From positions 1-48,836 of the forward strand of contig QHTB01000164.1 of the NCBI GenBank assembly GCA_003220615.1: a DNA stretch of 48,836 nucleotides, given 5' to 3'. The position numbers and the translations under genes were made by a program. Origin of the DNA: Candidatus Rokuibacteriota bacterium. GTDB lineage: Bacteria; Methylomirabilota; Methylomirabilia; Rokubacteriales; CSP1-6. The notes under the pieces are model-generated. The model saw only the letters and a list, made by a program, of their open reading frames with translations. It did no database searches and had not been told where the DNA came from. Positions 34,451 through 43,429 of the stretch are shown here, one piece after another. Within the stretch, counting starts at the first letter, position 1; each line of letters opens with the position of its first letter.

Positions 34451-34456
34451 TACAAT
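34451..34456 (+). promoter_or_regulatory. TACAAT -10 of the O-methyltransferase
   Basis: TACAAT at 34451-34456 covers the first ATG of the frame (34455). If used, transcription starts near 34463, followed by AAAAGG at 34465-34470 and ATG 34479. This argues for the second ATG as the true start. Confidence 0.45.
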
Positions 34457-34478
34457 GATCACCCAAAAGGCGAAGCGG

Positions 34479-35018
34479 ATGCTGGCGCTGATGGACCGCG
34501 CCGTCACGCTCTGGCACCTGCCGGTGATCGGCCGGGCCAAGGGGCGCGTCATCCGCCGGCTCCTCGAGCGCCACGAGTGCGAGCGCGCCGTCGAGATCGG
34601 CTCGCTCTTCGGCTACTCCGCCATCCTCATCGCCGGCACGATGCCACCGCGCGGCCGGTTGATCTGTGTCGAGGCGAACCCGTACCTCGCCAGGTTCGTC
34701 GAGTACAACGCGGAAGAGGCCGGCCTCAAGCGCAAGGTGAAGGTCGTGGTGGGCGACGCGCTGCGAGCGATTCCGATCCTGTCCGGACGCTTCGACTTCG
34801 TGCTGATCGACGCGGTCAAAGAGGACTACCTCGACTACTTGCGGCAGCTCGAGCCCAAGCTCGCGGCCGGCGCCGTCGTCGTGGCGGACAACACGGGCGT
34901 CTACCGGCGCGACGTGAAGCCCTATCTCGACTACGTCCGTGAGCCCGCGGGACGCTACACCTCCCGGGAATATGACTTCGGCGACGACGCGATGGAGGTC
35001 AGCGTCCTCCGCTCCTGA
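34479..35018 (+). CDS. SAM-dependent O-methyltransferase
   Basis: 179 residues of the catechol-O-methyltransferase-like fold. VEIGSLFGYSAI near residue 38 is the SAM loop, ICVEANPYLARF near 62 the acidic second strand, and FVLIDAVKEDYLDYL near 108 with VVVADN near 135 the metal/substrate positions. ATG 34479 was chosen because a -10 overlaps the upstream ATG 34455 and AAAAGG precedes 34479 by 8 nt; the longer form would add eight residues. Members methylate phenolic hydroxyls using Mg2+. The target is unknown. Confidence 0.87.
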   Translation: MLALMDRAVTLWHLPVIGRAKGRVIRRLLERHECERAVEIGSLFGYSAILIAGTMPPRGRLICVEANPYLARFVEYNAEEAGLKRKVKVVVGDALRAIPILSGRFDFVLIDAVKEDYLDYLRQLEPKLAAGAVVVADNTGVYRRDVKPYLDYVREPAGRYTSREYDFGDDAMEVSVLRS

Positions 35019-36197
35019 TCACGGCAACGGCCGGAGGAGCCAGGTGACGCCGGCGTCGGGGCACGACGCCACGACGAAGAAATCGCGGGCGATCACGGAG
35101 GCCAGCGCGCGCTGCTCCGGGCGATAGAGCGTCTCGGGCAGGACCTTCACCTCACCGTGACCGCGCACCTGGGCCCCTTCCGAGCACGCGGCGAGCTGTC
35201 GGGCCCGCGCTGCGGCAGCGTCGGCGTCCTGGGCGCGGCCGAGTCGCCGGTACGCTTCCGCCGCCACGCTCCACGGCGCCGGGCTCTCGGGAACGAGACG
35301 CGCCGCCTCATCGGCGCTGTCGGCCGCGGCGCGGAGTCGGCCGCGATGCATCTCGTAGCCGGCCAGCTCCAGCCGGAGCAGATGGCGGTACCCGACGCTG
35401 ATGTCGGCACGGGCGAGCGCCTGGCGCAGACGGTCGGCCGCCTCGCGGTCGCGTCCGCCGGCCGAGAGCGCCAGCGCGTAGACGAGATCGGTCGCCGCCT
35501 GCTCGTCGGCGGTGCGCTCGCGATACGGCGGCGCCACCTGGCGCTCGGCGACGATGGGGCGCGGATCGTGGGGCCGCATGACCATCCACGTCCGGTTGGT
35601 CAGCGACCACATGCGGTCGAAGTCGTCGTAATCGACCGTCCACACCGGCCCGAAGGTCGGATCGTGGAGCGTGACGACGCGCCGGGCATCGTCGTAGCCG
35701 ATGACGACACGAAACGTGGCGAGCAGCGGATCCCACTGGCCTGGCCGCGCGTCCAGCGGCTGCATCGTCCCGAGGAGGCCGGGCGCGCGGGCTGGATTCG
35801 CGAAATGAGCGAGCGGCGTGATCGCTCCCGGTACGATCACCGGCACGCCGACATCGAGGAACGACTTCACGGAGGCGAGGCTGGGCGCCGTGCCCTTGTC
35901 GGTGATGCCCCATTCCTGGAGCGCCGTGCGGTCGTCCATCAACGACCAGTGCTGTCCCCAGTAGCCCAGCACCATGAGGAACGAGGCGTGGAACGACGGG
36001 TTGGTGAGATCGCGCTCGCGAAACCAGAGCCGCGCCGCTTCGTTCCAGGACACGTAGGGCACACCGGGGAGAAACGCGCGATCGGCCGCGCCGGCCGGTC
36101 GCCCTTCGGATTCGAAGACGTCCGTCCCGCGCTGCGACGACGCGCATCCGACGACTGCCAGCATCACTGCGAGCGCCAGCGCCGAGCCGAGTCGCAT
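35019..36197 (-). CDS. Lipoprotein with degenerate C39-like fold and TPR repeats
   Basis: 392 residues. The N-terminus MRLGSALALAVMLAVVGCAS has a lipobox ending VVGC, so it should be a membrane-anchored lipoprotein. Residues ~45-205 look like a papain-type C39-like domain: PSFHASFLMVLGYWG aligns with the N-C-G-P-A-S-L-A-M-V-L pattern but has Ser where the catalytic Cys is expected, while the later TLHDPTFG keeps the His-Asp-Pro. Residues ~225-345 hold TPR-like helices (ADRLRQALARAD, AYRRLGRAQDADAAAARA). It is probably a binding or scaffold protein, not a protease. It ends directly beside the O-methyltransferase stop. Confidence 0.75.
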   Translation of the reverse strand: MRLGSALALAVMLAVVGCASSQRGTDVFESEGRPAGAADRAFLPGVPYVSWNEAARLWFRERDLTNPSFHASFLMVLGYWGQHWSLMDDRTALQEWGITDKGTAPSLASVKSFLDVGVPVIVPGAITPLAHFANPARAPGLLGTMQPLDARPGQWDPLLATFRVVIGYDDARRVVTLHDPTFGPVWTVDYDDFDRMWSLTNRTWMVMRPHDPRPIVAERQVAPPYRERTADEQAATDLVYALALSAGGRDREAADRLRQALARADISVGYRHLLRLELAGYEMHRGRLRAAADSADEAARLVPESPAPWSVAAEAYRRLGRAQDADAAAARARQLAACSEGAQVRGHGEVKVLPETLYRPEQRALASVIARDFFVVASCPDAGVTWLLRPLP

Positions 36198-36256
36198 GAA
36201 TCGAGGCTAGCGCGACACTGGACCACGCCCAAGCACCTTGTTAGGGTGGAGCCGCC

Positions 36257-37207
36257 ATGAGACGAGCCTGCTATCTGAACCCCGGCCGTGACCTGGCCAC
36301 TGCCGTCAACCTCGCCCGGCGCGTCGAGGCCCTCGGCTACGACAGCGCGTGGGTGACGCACGGCCTTGGCCGCGATTCGTTCGTCGTGCTCGCGGCGTAT
36401 GGCGCTGCCACCAGCCGCCTCGGGCTCGGCAACGGTGTCGTTCCCGTGTACCCGCGCCATCCCGTCGCCATGGCCCAGGCGGCGCTGACGCTCTCGGAGG
36501 CGACGGGAGGCCGCTTCCGCCTCGGGATCGGTGTCAGCCATCGCGCCAGCATGGAGACCCAGCTCGGCCTGACGCTCACCGAGCCCCTCGCCGTCATGCG
36601 CGAGTACGTCGCGGTGCTGCGGGGCGGCCTCGGAGCCGGCGCCGACTTCAGCGGGCGTCACTATCGCGTCCACTGGAGCATGGGCATGCCCGAGCGCCCG
36701 CCGGCGCCGCCGATCTACCTGGCGGCGCTTTCCGTGAAGATGTGCGAGCTGGCGGGCGAGATCGCCGACGGTGCCGTGCTGTGGCTCACGCCGCCGGCGT
36801 ACGTTCGCGACGTCGCCGTTCCCGCCATCGAGCGCGGGCGCCGGCGAGCCGGCAGGACGCTCGACGGCTTCGAGATCGTCGTCGCCGTGCCGCTCGCCAT
36901 CACGGACAATCGGGCGCCGGCCCTGGCTGCGTTCCAGAACGAGCTCACCCGCTACCTGATGCTGCCCTTCTACCGCGCGATGCTCGAAGCCGCGGGCCTC
37001 GGCGAGCACATCAAGGCGTTCGATCGCGACGGCACGACCACGGTCGCGCTCGCCGACGCGCTGGGCTCCGTGGGCCCCCCGGCCGCCGCACGTACATATA
37101 TGGATGCGTACCGCCGTGCCGGAGCGACACTGCCGGCGGTCCGACCGATCACCTTCCCCGACGCGCCCTGGTATACGAGCACGCTCGAAGAGGCGGCGAA
37201 ATTCTAG
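36257..37207 (+). CDS. LLM-class flavin-dependent oxidoreductase
   Basis: 316 residues of the luciferase-like (F420/FMN) barrel. ARRVEALGYDSAWVTHGLGRDSF near residue 20, LGLGNGVVPVYPRHPVAMAQAALTLSEATGGRFRLGIGVSH-type core near 55-95, and PIYLAALSVKMCELAGEIADGAVLW near 152 are typical of F420-dependent members. The reaction is not predictable. ATG 36257 is the start, with GTGGAG about 6 nt upstream. A lipoprotein SGNH hydrolase begins at or just before its stop. Confidence 0.86.
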   Translation: MRRACYLNPGRDLATAVNLARRVEALGYDSAWVTHGLGRDSFVVLAAYGAATSRLGLGNGVVPVYPRHPVAMAQAALTLSEATGGRFRLGIGVSHRASMETQLGLTLTEPLAVMREYVAVLRGGLGAGADFSGRHYRVHWSMGMPERPPAPPIYLAALSVKMCELAGEIADGAVLWLTPPAYVRDVAVPAIERGRRRAGRTLDGFEIVVAVPLAITDNRAPALAAFQNELTRYLMLPFYRAMLEAAGLGEHIKAFDRDGTTTVALADALGSVGPPAAARTYMDAYRRAGATLPAVRPITFPDAPWYTSTLEEAAKF

Positions 37208-37902
37208 CTCGCGCTCTGACGTGGTTGGTTGCGCTGGTCGTCGTCGGATGCTCGAGCGTGAGCGATTCGCGCGGCTTGCCGGCGGACCGCCGCGCGTCCG
37301 TCGTGTACGTCGCCCTCGGCGACAGCACGGTCGAAGGCGTGGGGGCCACGAGCAAGGACCGGAACTACGTCAGCCGCCTGCTGAGCCGCCTGCGCAAGCT
37401 GTATCCCAATGCGCGGGTCGTGAATCTCGGCATCGGCGGCGCGACCTCGGCGGACGTCCTCGCCGGTCAGCTCGATCAGGCCATCGAGATCAAGCCCGAC
37501 CTGGTGACGCTCTCGATCGGGCCCAACGACATCACCCAGGGCGTCCCCGTCGAGAGCTACGAGCACAACGTGGAAGCGATCTTGCGCCGGCTAAACGACA
37601 AGACCCGCGCCGTCATCGTGGTGAACCTGCTGCCCGACCTCGCGGTGACGCCTCGCTTCCGCGGCCGGCCGCAGGAGGCGACCGTGGGCAGGCTCACGAT
37701 GCGCTTCAACGACGCGCTCCGCGGGCAGGCGACCGCGATCGGCGCCGAGGTCGTCGATCTCTACGAGGTGAGCCGCGAGGAGGTGCCGCGGCGCCCCGAG
37801 CTCGTCGGAAGCGACGGCTATCATCCGTCCGACGTCGGCTACGAGCGCTGGGCCGAGCTCATGTGGCAGGGCATCGAGAGGAGGATCCGCCATGGCGGAT
37901 GA
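37201..37902 (+). CDS. SGNH/GDSL lipase-like lipoprotein (start uncertain)
   Basis: Roughly 225-233 residues of the SGNH hydrolase fold. Block I VALGDSTVEGVG, block II GIGGATSADV, block III SIGPNDITQG and block V DGYHPSDVGYERWAE supply Ser, Gly, Asn and Asp/His. It hydrolyses an ester in the envelope. The frame has no ATG or GTG before the signal: choices are ATT 37201 (LARALTWLVALVVVGCSS, best lipoprotein signal, AGAGG upstream), CTG 37216 or TTG 37225. I give the longest; the fold is certain, the start is not. The end overlaps the next gene by 11 bp. Confidence 0.8.
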   Translation: MLARALTWLVALVVVGCSSVSDSRGLPADRRASVVYVALGDSTVEGVGATSKDRNYVSRLLSRLRKLYPNARVVNLGIGGATSADVLAGQLDQAIEIKPDLVTLSIGPNDITQGVPVESYEHNVEAILRRLNDKTRAVIVVNLLPDLAVTPRFRGRPQEATVGRLTMRFNDALRGQATAIGAEVVDLYEVSREEVPRRPELVGSDGYHPSDVGYERWAELMWQGIERRIRHGG

Positions 37903-38200
37903 TCGCGTGCTGCTGACGGTGCTGCTCCACCACGATCAGTCGAAGCCCCTCGACGAGATCATGGCCCACGCCAAGAAGACCGGCTTCTACCGCGACTTCC
38001 CGCCCGAGGGCGCCGAGATCGTGTCGTGGGTGGTGGCGATGTCGTACGGCTTCATCATCCAGCTCCGGGTGGCGCCCGGCGCGCTCCGGTCCGTCAACCG
38101 CTACATGGAGCAGAAGGCGTGGGGCGCCTTCCGCTACCAGGTCTTTCCTTCGTACGACTTCGTCCCGATCGCGGCCCAGCTCAAGAAGGATCACGCCTGA
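37892..38200 (+). CDS. Small hypothetical protein (102 residues)
   Basis: Not recognised. MADDRVLLTVLLHHDQSKPL opens a mixed alpha/beta protein with no signal or membrane helix; a middle part reads FPPEGAEIVSWVVAMSYGF and the end AAQLKKDHA. GAGGAGG lies about 8 nt before ATG 37892, which supports expression. It overlaps the SGNH gene by 11 bp and the TerC gene by four (CTGA), so it belongs to the same unit. Confidence 0.75.
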   Translation: MADDRVLLTVLLHHDQSKPLDEIMAHAKKTGFYRDFPPEGAEIVSWVVAMSYGFIIQLRVAPGALRSVNRYMEQKAWGAFRYQVFPSYDFVPIAAQLKKDHA

Positions 38201-38907
38201 GCGTCGAGAATCTCCTCGCGCTGGTCACCCTGACCGCGATGGAGCTGGTCCTCGGCATCGACAACATCGTCTTCATCGCGATCCTCAGCAGCCGCCTGCC
38301 GCCGGCCCAGCAGCCGCGGGCGCGGCGCCTGGGCCTGGCCCTGGCGCTCGGAACCCGGCTGGCCCTCCTGTTCTCGATCACGTGGATCATGGGCCTCACG
38401 CGGCCGCTCTTTGCCATCGGGGGGCTGTCCGGGCGCGACCTCGTCCTCATCGCGGGTGGCCTCTTCCTCATCTTCAAGGCGACGTGGGAGATCTACGACA
38501 AGGTCGAGGCCGGCCCCCACACGCCCCCGGCCACGCGCGGCGGCGGGACGTTCGCGGCCGTCGTCATCCAGATCATGCTGATGGACGTCGTCTTCTCGCT
38601 GGACTCCGTCATCACGGCGGTCGGCATGGTCGATGAGGTGTGGATCATGGTGGCCGCCATCGTCATCGCCATCGTGGTGATGCTGATGGCGATGAACGCG
38701 GTGAGCGATTTCGTCGAGCGCCATCCCAGCGTCAAGATCCTGGCCCTGGCCTTCCTCGTTTTGATCGGCATCGTGCTGGTGGCCGACGGCATGGGACAGC
38801 ACGTGCCGAAGGGCTACATCTACTTCTCCATGGCGTTCGCCCTCGGCGTCGAGCTGCTCAACATGCGGTTCCACCGGCGCCGCCGCGTGACCGACACCTC
38901 CGCGTAG
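38197..38907 (+). CDS. TerC-family membrane protein (CTG start)
   Basis: 236 residues, about seven helices. The family N-terminus LLALVTLTAMELVLGIDNIVFIAIL carries the conserved E-x-x-L-x-x-D-N, and a second copy FSLDSVITAVGMVDE appears near residue 130. TerC proteins help metal-ion balance or metalation of exported enzymes. CTG 38197 is proposed: CTGA overlaps the preceding stop, and the next in-frame ATG (AMELV) would cut into helix 1. Three bp later a peptide-type ABC permease starts. Confidence 0.87.
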   Translation: MSVENLLALVTLTAMELVLGIDNIVFIAILSSRLPPAQQPRARRLGLALALGTRLALLFSITWIMGLTRPLFAIGGLSGRDLVLIAGGLFLIFKATWEIYDKVEAGPHTPPATRGGGTFAAVVIQIMLMDVVFSLDSVITAVGMVDEVWIMVAAIVIAIVVMLMAMNAVSDFVERHPSVKILALAFLVLIGIVLVADGMGQHVPKGYIYFSMAFALGVELLNMRFHRRRRVTDTSA

Positions 38908-38910
38908 CGC

Positions 38911-39831
38911 GTGCGCAGCTACGTCGTCTCGCGGCTGGCGCAGGCCGCCCTCGTGGTGTTCCTGTCGCTCTCCGCCGTCTTCGCGATGGTGCGCCTGGGC
39001 GGCGATCCGGTCCTGCTCTTCATGCCGATGGACATCCAGGCCAAGGACGTGAACGAGTTCCGCCAGCGCCTGGGCTTCAACGATCCACTCCCGGTGCAGT
39101 ACGCGCGCTTCGTCGGCGGCGCGCTGCGGGGCGACTTCGGCGAGTCGCTGCGCTACCGGCGCGATGCCCTCGGCCTCGTGCTCGAGCGCCTGCCCGCGAC
39201 GCTGCTGCTCGCGGCCAGCGCCGTCCTGCTCACGCTCGTCGTGGCGGTGCCGCTCGGCGTGATGACGGCGGTGAAGCGCAACACCGTCGTCGACTACGCG
39301 GGGACGCTCGGCACCGTGATCGGCCAGGCGGTGCCCGGCTTCTGGCTCGGTCTCATGCTGATCTACGTCTTCTCCGTCCGCCTTCACTGGTTGCCCACGG
39401 GGGGAATGGGGTCGCTCGCGCAGCTCGTCATGCCGTCGGTGGTGCTGGCGGCGTTCTTCTCGGCCCGCATCGCCCGCCTCACGCGCTCGACGATGCTGGA
39501 AGCGCTCGGCGAGGATTACGTGCTGACCGCGCGCGCCAAGGGCCTCAGCGAGCCACGCGTCGTGGCCAAGCACACGCTGCGCAATTCCGCGATTCCGATC
39601 GTGACGCTGGCCGGGCTCGAGATCGGCCAGCTCCTCGGCGGGGCCGTGATCACGGAGACGATCTTCGCGTGGCCCGGGCTCGGCCGACTCACCGTGCAAG
39701 CGCTGCTCAATCGCGACTTCCCGGTGGTCCTCGCCGCCGTCTTCGTGATCTCGGCCACGTACACGGGGATCAACCTCCTCGTGGACGTCCTCTACGGCTG
39801 GCTCGATCCGCGGGTGAGGCTGCGCGCGTGA
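38911..39831 (+). CDS. DppB/OppB-type ABC permease
   Basis: A 306-residue inner-membrane permease of dipeptide/nickel-type importers. It has an N-terminal helix, the GDFGESLRYRRD entry segment near residue 71, and the coupling loop EDYVLTARAKGLSEPRVVAKHTLRN near 205. GTG 38911 is the start. It pairs with a DppC-type permease (overlapping by GTGA) and a DppA-type binding protein. No ATPase gene is present in the cluster, so ATPases must come from elsewhere. Confidence 0.92.
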   Translation: MRSYVVSRLAQAALVVFLSLSAVFAMVRLGGDPVLLFMPMDIQAKDVNEFRQRLGFNDPLPVQYARFVGGALRGDFGESLRYRRDALGLVLERLPATLLLAASAVLLTLVVAVPLGVMTAVKRNTVVDYAGTLGTVIGQAVPGFWLGLMLIYVFSVRLHWLPTGGMGSLAQLVMPSVVLAAFFSARIARLTRSTMLEALGEDYVLTARAKGLSEPRVVAKHTLRNSAIPIVTLAGLEIGQLLGGAVITETIFAWPGLGRLTVQALLNRDFPVVLAAVFVISATYTGINLLVDVLYGWLDPRVRLRA

Positions 39832-40628
39832 AGGCCTGGCTCGGCATCGGCATCACGCTCGCCGCGATCGTGGCCGCCGCCGCCGCGCCGTGGCTGGCGC
39901 CGGTCGATCCGCTGGCGAGCGACTTCGCTCAGAGCTTGCGGCCCCCAGGCGCGCCGGGCCACCCGCTGGGCACCGATCAGCTCGGTCGCGACCTGCTCGC
40001 CCGCGTCCTCTACGGCGCGCGGCTCGCGCTGTTCATCGGCGCCTGCACGGTCGTCGTCACCGCCGTCGTCGGCGGCCTGCTCGGCCTGATCGCCGGCTTC
40101 GTCGAGCGCTGGCCGTCGGCGGCGCTCATGCGTCTGGCCGACGTGCAGCTCTCGTTTCCGTTCATCCTCCTGGCCATGACGATCAATACGATCGTCGGTC
40201 TCGGCCTCCGCAACATCATCCTCAGCCTTTCGGCGGCTGGATGGGTCGTGTATGCTCGCGTGGTTCGCGGGGAGGTGCTGTCGGTGAAGGAGCGCGACTT
40301 CGTCCAGGCGGCGGCCGCGCTGGGCGTGGGCCGCGCGCGTTTGCTCTTCCGTCACGTGCTCCCCAACGTCGCGCCGTCGATCATCGTCGTGGCCAGCCTG
40401 CAGTTCTCTCAGTTCATCGTGGCGGAAGCCGCCATCTCGTTCCTGGGCTTCGGTGTTCAGCCGCCCACGCCCGCGTGGGGCTCGATGCTGGCCGAGGGCC
40501 GCGACTTCCTCTACGTCGCGTGGTGGCTGGCCGCCTTTCCGGGCGCGGCGCTGGCACTGACGGCGCTTGGCGTGAACCTGCTCGGCGACTGGCTCCGCGA
40601 CACCCTCGATCCGAAGCTTCGCGTTTAA
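39828..40628 (+). CDS. DppC/OppC-type ABC permease
   Basis: A 266-residue permease. HPLGTDQLGRDLLARVLYGARLALFIG near residue 45 is the family signature, and ERDFVQAAAALGVGRARLLFRHVLPN near 155 the ATPase-coupling loop. Six helices are apparent. GTG 39828 overlaps the DppB stop. Shorter than many DppC proteins because there is little N-terminal tail before helix 1. The substrate-binding gene follows after 10 bp. Confidence 0.92.
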   Translation: MKAWLGIGITLAAIVAAAAAPWLAPVDPLASDFAQSLRPPGAPGHPLGTDQLGRDLLARVLYGARLALFIGACTVVVTAVVGGLLGLIAGFVERWPSAALMRLADVQLSFPFILLAMTINTIVGLGLRNIILSLSAAGWVVYARVVRGEVLSVKERDFVQAAAALGVGRARLLFRHVLPNVAPSIIVVASLQFSQFIVAEAAISFLGFGVQPPTPAWGSMLAEGRDFLYVAWWLAAFPGAALALTALGVNLLGDWLRDTLDPKLRV

Positions 40629-40638
40629 CGGAGGCTTT

Positions 40639-42171
40639 ATGCGCTCCTTCTTCCGCGCCGTCACCGTCGTTCTCGTCGTCGTCGCCCTCGCCGCTCCCGC
40701 GCTCGCCCAGGACCGGGTCAAGAGCAAGGAGATCGTGATCGGCCTCGGCGCCGAGCCGCGGACGATGCTGGCGGTGACGATCGTGGACTGGACGACCAAC
40801 AACATGCTCGAGCACATCTACGACCGGCTGCTCGACCGTGATCCCAAGACCTTCAAGCCGGTGCCGATGCTGGCCACGAGCTACAAGATCGTCAACGACA
40901 CGACGTGGGAGTTCACGCTGCGCAAGGGCATCAAGTTCCACAACGGCGAGCCGTTCACCGCCCAGTCGGTCAAGGCGACGCTCGACTACGCGCTCGATCC
41001 GGCCAGCAAGAGCCACTACGCGACGGCGTCGTACTGGGGCCCGCTCAAAGAAGTGCAGGTGGTCGACGACTTCACGGTGCGGTTCCTGACGAAGCAGCCG
41101 TGGCCCAATCTCATCGACCACGCCTCGCTGACCAATCTGCTCATCATGCCGGCCAAGGCGTTGAAGGATCTCGGGCCGCAGAAGCTGTCCGAGAAGCCCA
41201 TCGGCACCGGGCCATTCAAGTTCGTCGAGTGGCGACGCGACGAGCGACTCGTCCTCGAGCGCAATCCCGACTACTGGGGCGGCCCCGCCGACGCGAGCCG
41301 CGTGACGTTCCGGTTCATCCCCGAGTTCAGTGCGCGGATGGCGGCCCTGCTCTCGGGCGAGATCGACATCATGAAGGACGTGCCACCGCACGCCGTCGAG
41401 GCGGTGGAACGCTCTGGTCGCGCGAAGGTTCGTTCCACCGTCTCCTCGCGCATCAACTATCTCGCGCTGGTGAACGTGAAGCCGGGGCCGATGCAGGACG
41501 TGCGGGTGCGCCGTGCGATGAACCACGCGGTGGACGTGGACGAGCTGATCCGGGCGGTGCTCAAGGGCCGCGCGACGAGGATGTGTGGCCCGCTGGCGCC
41601 GGCCAACGTCGACTACGCGCCGGTCGAGTGCTACAAGCACGACCCGGCGCGGGCCCAGGCGCTGTTCAAGGAGGCGGGCGTCGATCCCGCGAAGCTTCAG
41701 TTGACGCTCGACACCCCGTCCGGCCGCTACCCGCTGGACAAGGACGTCTCGCTCGCCATCGCCGCCCAGCTCCAGCGGCTCCAGATCAAGACGAACGTCG
41801 TCGTCAACGAGTGGGGGACTCACCTGGACAAGATCAAGAACCGCAACACCGGTGACCTGTTCTTCCTCGGCTGGGGGCCGGCCCTGAACGGCCAGGGCAC
41901 GATCCAGCCGCTCTTCCTGGCCGACCAGACCTACTCGTCGTACGGCAACAACAAGGTGATCGACGAGAAGATCGCCCGCGCCGTCACGGTGATGGATCCC
42001 AAGGGCCGTGCGGCCGCCTACGCCGAGCTGCAGAAGCTCGTCCACGACGAGGCGCCGTGGGTCTTCCTCTGGCAGCAGCACGACCTCTACGGCGTGGCCA
42101 GCACGGTGGAGTGGACGCCGCGCGCCGACGAGAAGGTGTGGATGTACGACGCCAAGATCGTGGCGCGGTAG
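40639..42171 (+). CDS. DppA/OppA-type ABC substrate-binding protein
   Basis: 510 residues with a Sec signal (residues 1-24, ending ALAQ). Family motifs: LEHIYDRLLDRDPKTF near residue 56, WEFTLRKGIKFHNGEPFTAQSVKATLDYALDP near 92-122, and IGTGPFKFVEWRRDERLVLERNPDYWGG near 190. It binds peptides, glutathione, nickel or other small solutes in the periplasm. CGGAGG lies 6 nt before ATG 40639. Its linkage to an amidohydrolase suggests that an amide-containing compound is taken up. Confidence 0.92.
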   Translation: MRSFFRAVTVVLVVVALAAPALAQDRVKSKEIVIGLGAEPRTMLAVTIVDWTTNNMLEHIYDRLLDRDPKTFKPVPMLATSYKIVNDTTWEFTLRKGIKFHNGEPFTAQSVKATLDYALDPASKSHYATASYWGPLKEVQVVDDFTVRFLTKQPWPNLIDHASLTNLLIMPAKALKDLGPQKLSEKPIGTGPFKFVEWRRDERLVLERNPDYWGGPADASRVTFRFIPEFSARMAALLSGEIDIMKDVPPHAVEAVERSGRAKVRSTVSSRINYLALVNVKPGPMQDVRVRRAMNHAVDVDELIRAVLKGRATRMCGPLAPANVDYAPVECYKHDPARAQALFKEAGVDPAKLQLTLDTPSGRYPLDKDVSLAIAAQLQRLQIKTNVVVNEWGTHLDKIKNRNTGDLFFLGWGPALNGQGTIQPLFLADQTYSSYGNNKVIDEKIARAVTVMDPKGRAAAYAELQKLVHDEAPWVFLWQQHDLYGVASTVEWTPRADEKVWMYDAKIVAR

Positions 42172-42193
42172 CGCCACAGGAAAGAGCCGCGCG

Positions 42194-43429
42194 ATGAGCA
42201 TCACGGTCTTCACCAATGCGTTCGTGATCGACTGCACCGGCGCCGAGCCCGTCGAAGGCGCGGCGGTCGTCGTCGAGGACGACACCATCAAGGACGTCGC
42301 CCGCCACGGCACGGTCGGCGCGCTGCCCGGGCCGGTGACCACGCTCGACTGCAAGGGCGCCACGCTGATGCCCGGGCTCACCGACGCCCACGTCCACATC
42401 TGCGCGATCACCGAGAACATCACCGACCAGCACCGCTACTATCCCGCCAGCTACATCGCCGCTCGCGCCATGCGCCGCGCCGAAGAATGCTTGATGCAGG
42501 GCTTCACGACGGCCCGCGATGCCGGCGGCGCCGACTACGGCTTCAGGTTGGCGCTGGAGGAAGGCCATTTCCCAGGGCCGCGGCTGCTCGTCTCGGGCAA
42601 CTATCTCTCGCAGACCGGCGGCCACGGTGACAAGCGCCGGCGCGCCGAATGGATCGATCCCGTGGGCTGCTGCGTCGGCATGGTCGGCTCCATCGCCGAC
42701 GGCGTCGACGAGGTCCGCAAGGCCGCGCGCGAGCAACTTCGTCGCGACGTGGACCAGATCAAGATCATGGCCTCGGGCGGCGCCATGTCCCCGTCGGACG
42801 AGCTCGACACGACGCAGTACACGGTCGCCGAGATGCGCGCCGCCGTCGAGGAGGCCCAGGCCGTCGGCAAGTACGTGCTCTCGCACGCGTACAGTGACTC
42901 GGCCGTGCGTCGCGCCATCGAGGCCGGCGTACGCTCGATCGAGCACGGCAACCTGATCCGCGAAGGCGCGGCCAAGGCCATCAAGGAGGCCGGCGCCTTC
43001 ATCGTGCCGACGATGGTGACCTACGAGGCGATCTATCGCGAGGGCAAGCGCTACGGCATCGGCGATCACCAGATCCAGAAGATCGACCTCGCCCGCCAGC
43101 AGAGCGTGCAGGGCCTCACCTACGCCTACCGCGCGGGGTGCAAGATCGGCTCGGGGTCGGACCTGCTCGGCGACATGATGAGCCAGCGCGCCGTGGAGCT
43201 GGAGCTGAAGGCCCAGGTGATGACGCCGATGGAGGTCCTGCTCTCGGCGACCCGCGTCAACGCCGAGCTGTTCCGGATGCAGGACAAGATCGGCAGCGTC
43301 GAGCCGGGCAAGTACGCCGACCTGCTCGTGGTGGCCGGCAATCCGTTGAAGAACCTTCGCGTCCTCCAGAATCAGGACAGTCTCCGCCTGATCATGAAAG
43401 GTGGCCGTGTCTACAAGCGAACACTCTGA
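42194..43429 (+). CDS. Amidohydrolase (prolidase/imidazolonepropionase-like)
   Basis: 411 residues, metal-dependent. GLTDAHVHI near residue 60 (HxH), QIKIMASGG near 193 (carboxylated or metal Lys), VLSHAYS near 230 (His), SIEHGN near 250 (His) and GSGSD near 319 (Asp) match the prolidase-type binuclear group. It should cleave a C-N bond of an imported substrate. AGGAAAG lies 10 nt before ATG 42194. It follows the binding protein by 22 bp and overlaps a methyltransferase by 23-29 bp, so they likely form one unit. Confidence 0.88.
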   Translation: MSITVFTNAFVIDCTGAEPVEGAAVVVEDDTIKDVARHGTVGALPGPVTTLDCKGATLMPGLTDAHVHICAITENITDQHRYYPASYIAARAMRRAEECLMQGFTTARDAGGADYGFRLALEEGHFPGPRLLVSGNYLSQTGGHGDKRRRAEWIDPVGCCVGMVGSIADGVDEVRKAAREQLRRDVDQIKIMASGGAMSPSDELDTTQYTVAEMRAAVEEAQAVGKYVLSHAYSDSAVRRAIEAGVRSIEHGNLIREGAAKAIKEAGAFIVPTMVTYEAIYREGKRYGIGDHQIQKIDLARQQSVQGLTYAYRAGCKIGSGSDLLGDMMSQRAVELELKAQVMTPMEVLLSATRVNAELFRMQDKIGSVEPGKYADLLVVAGNPLKNLRVLQNQDSLRLIMKGGRVYKRTL

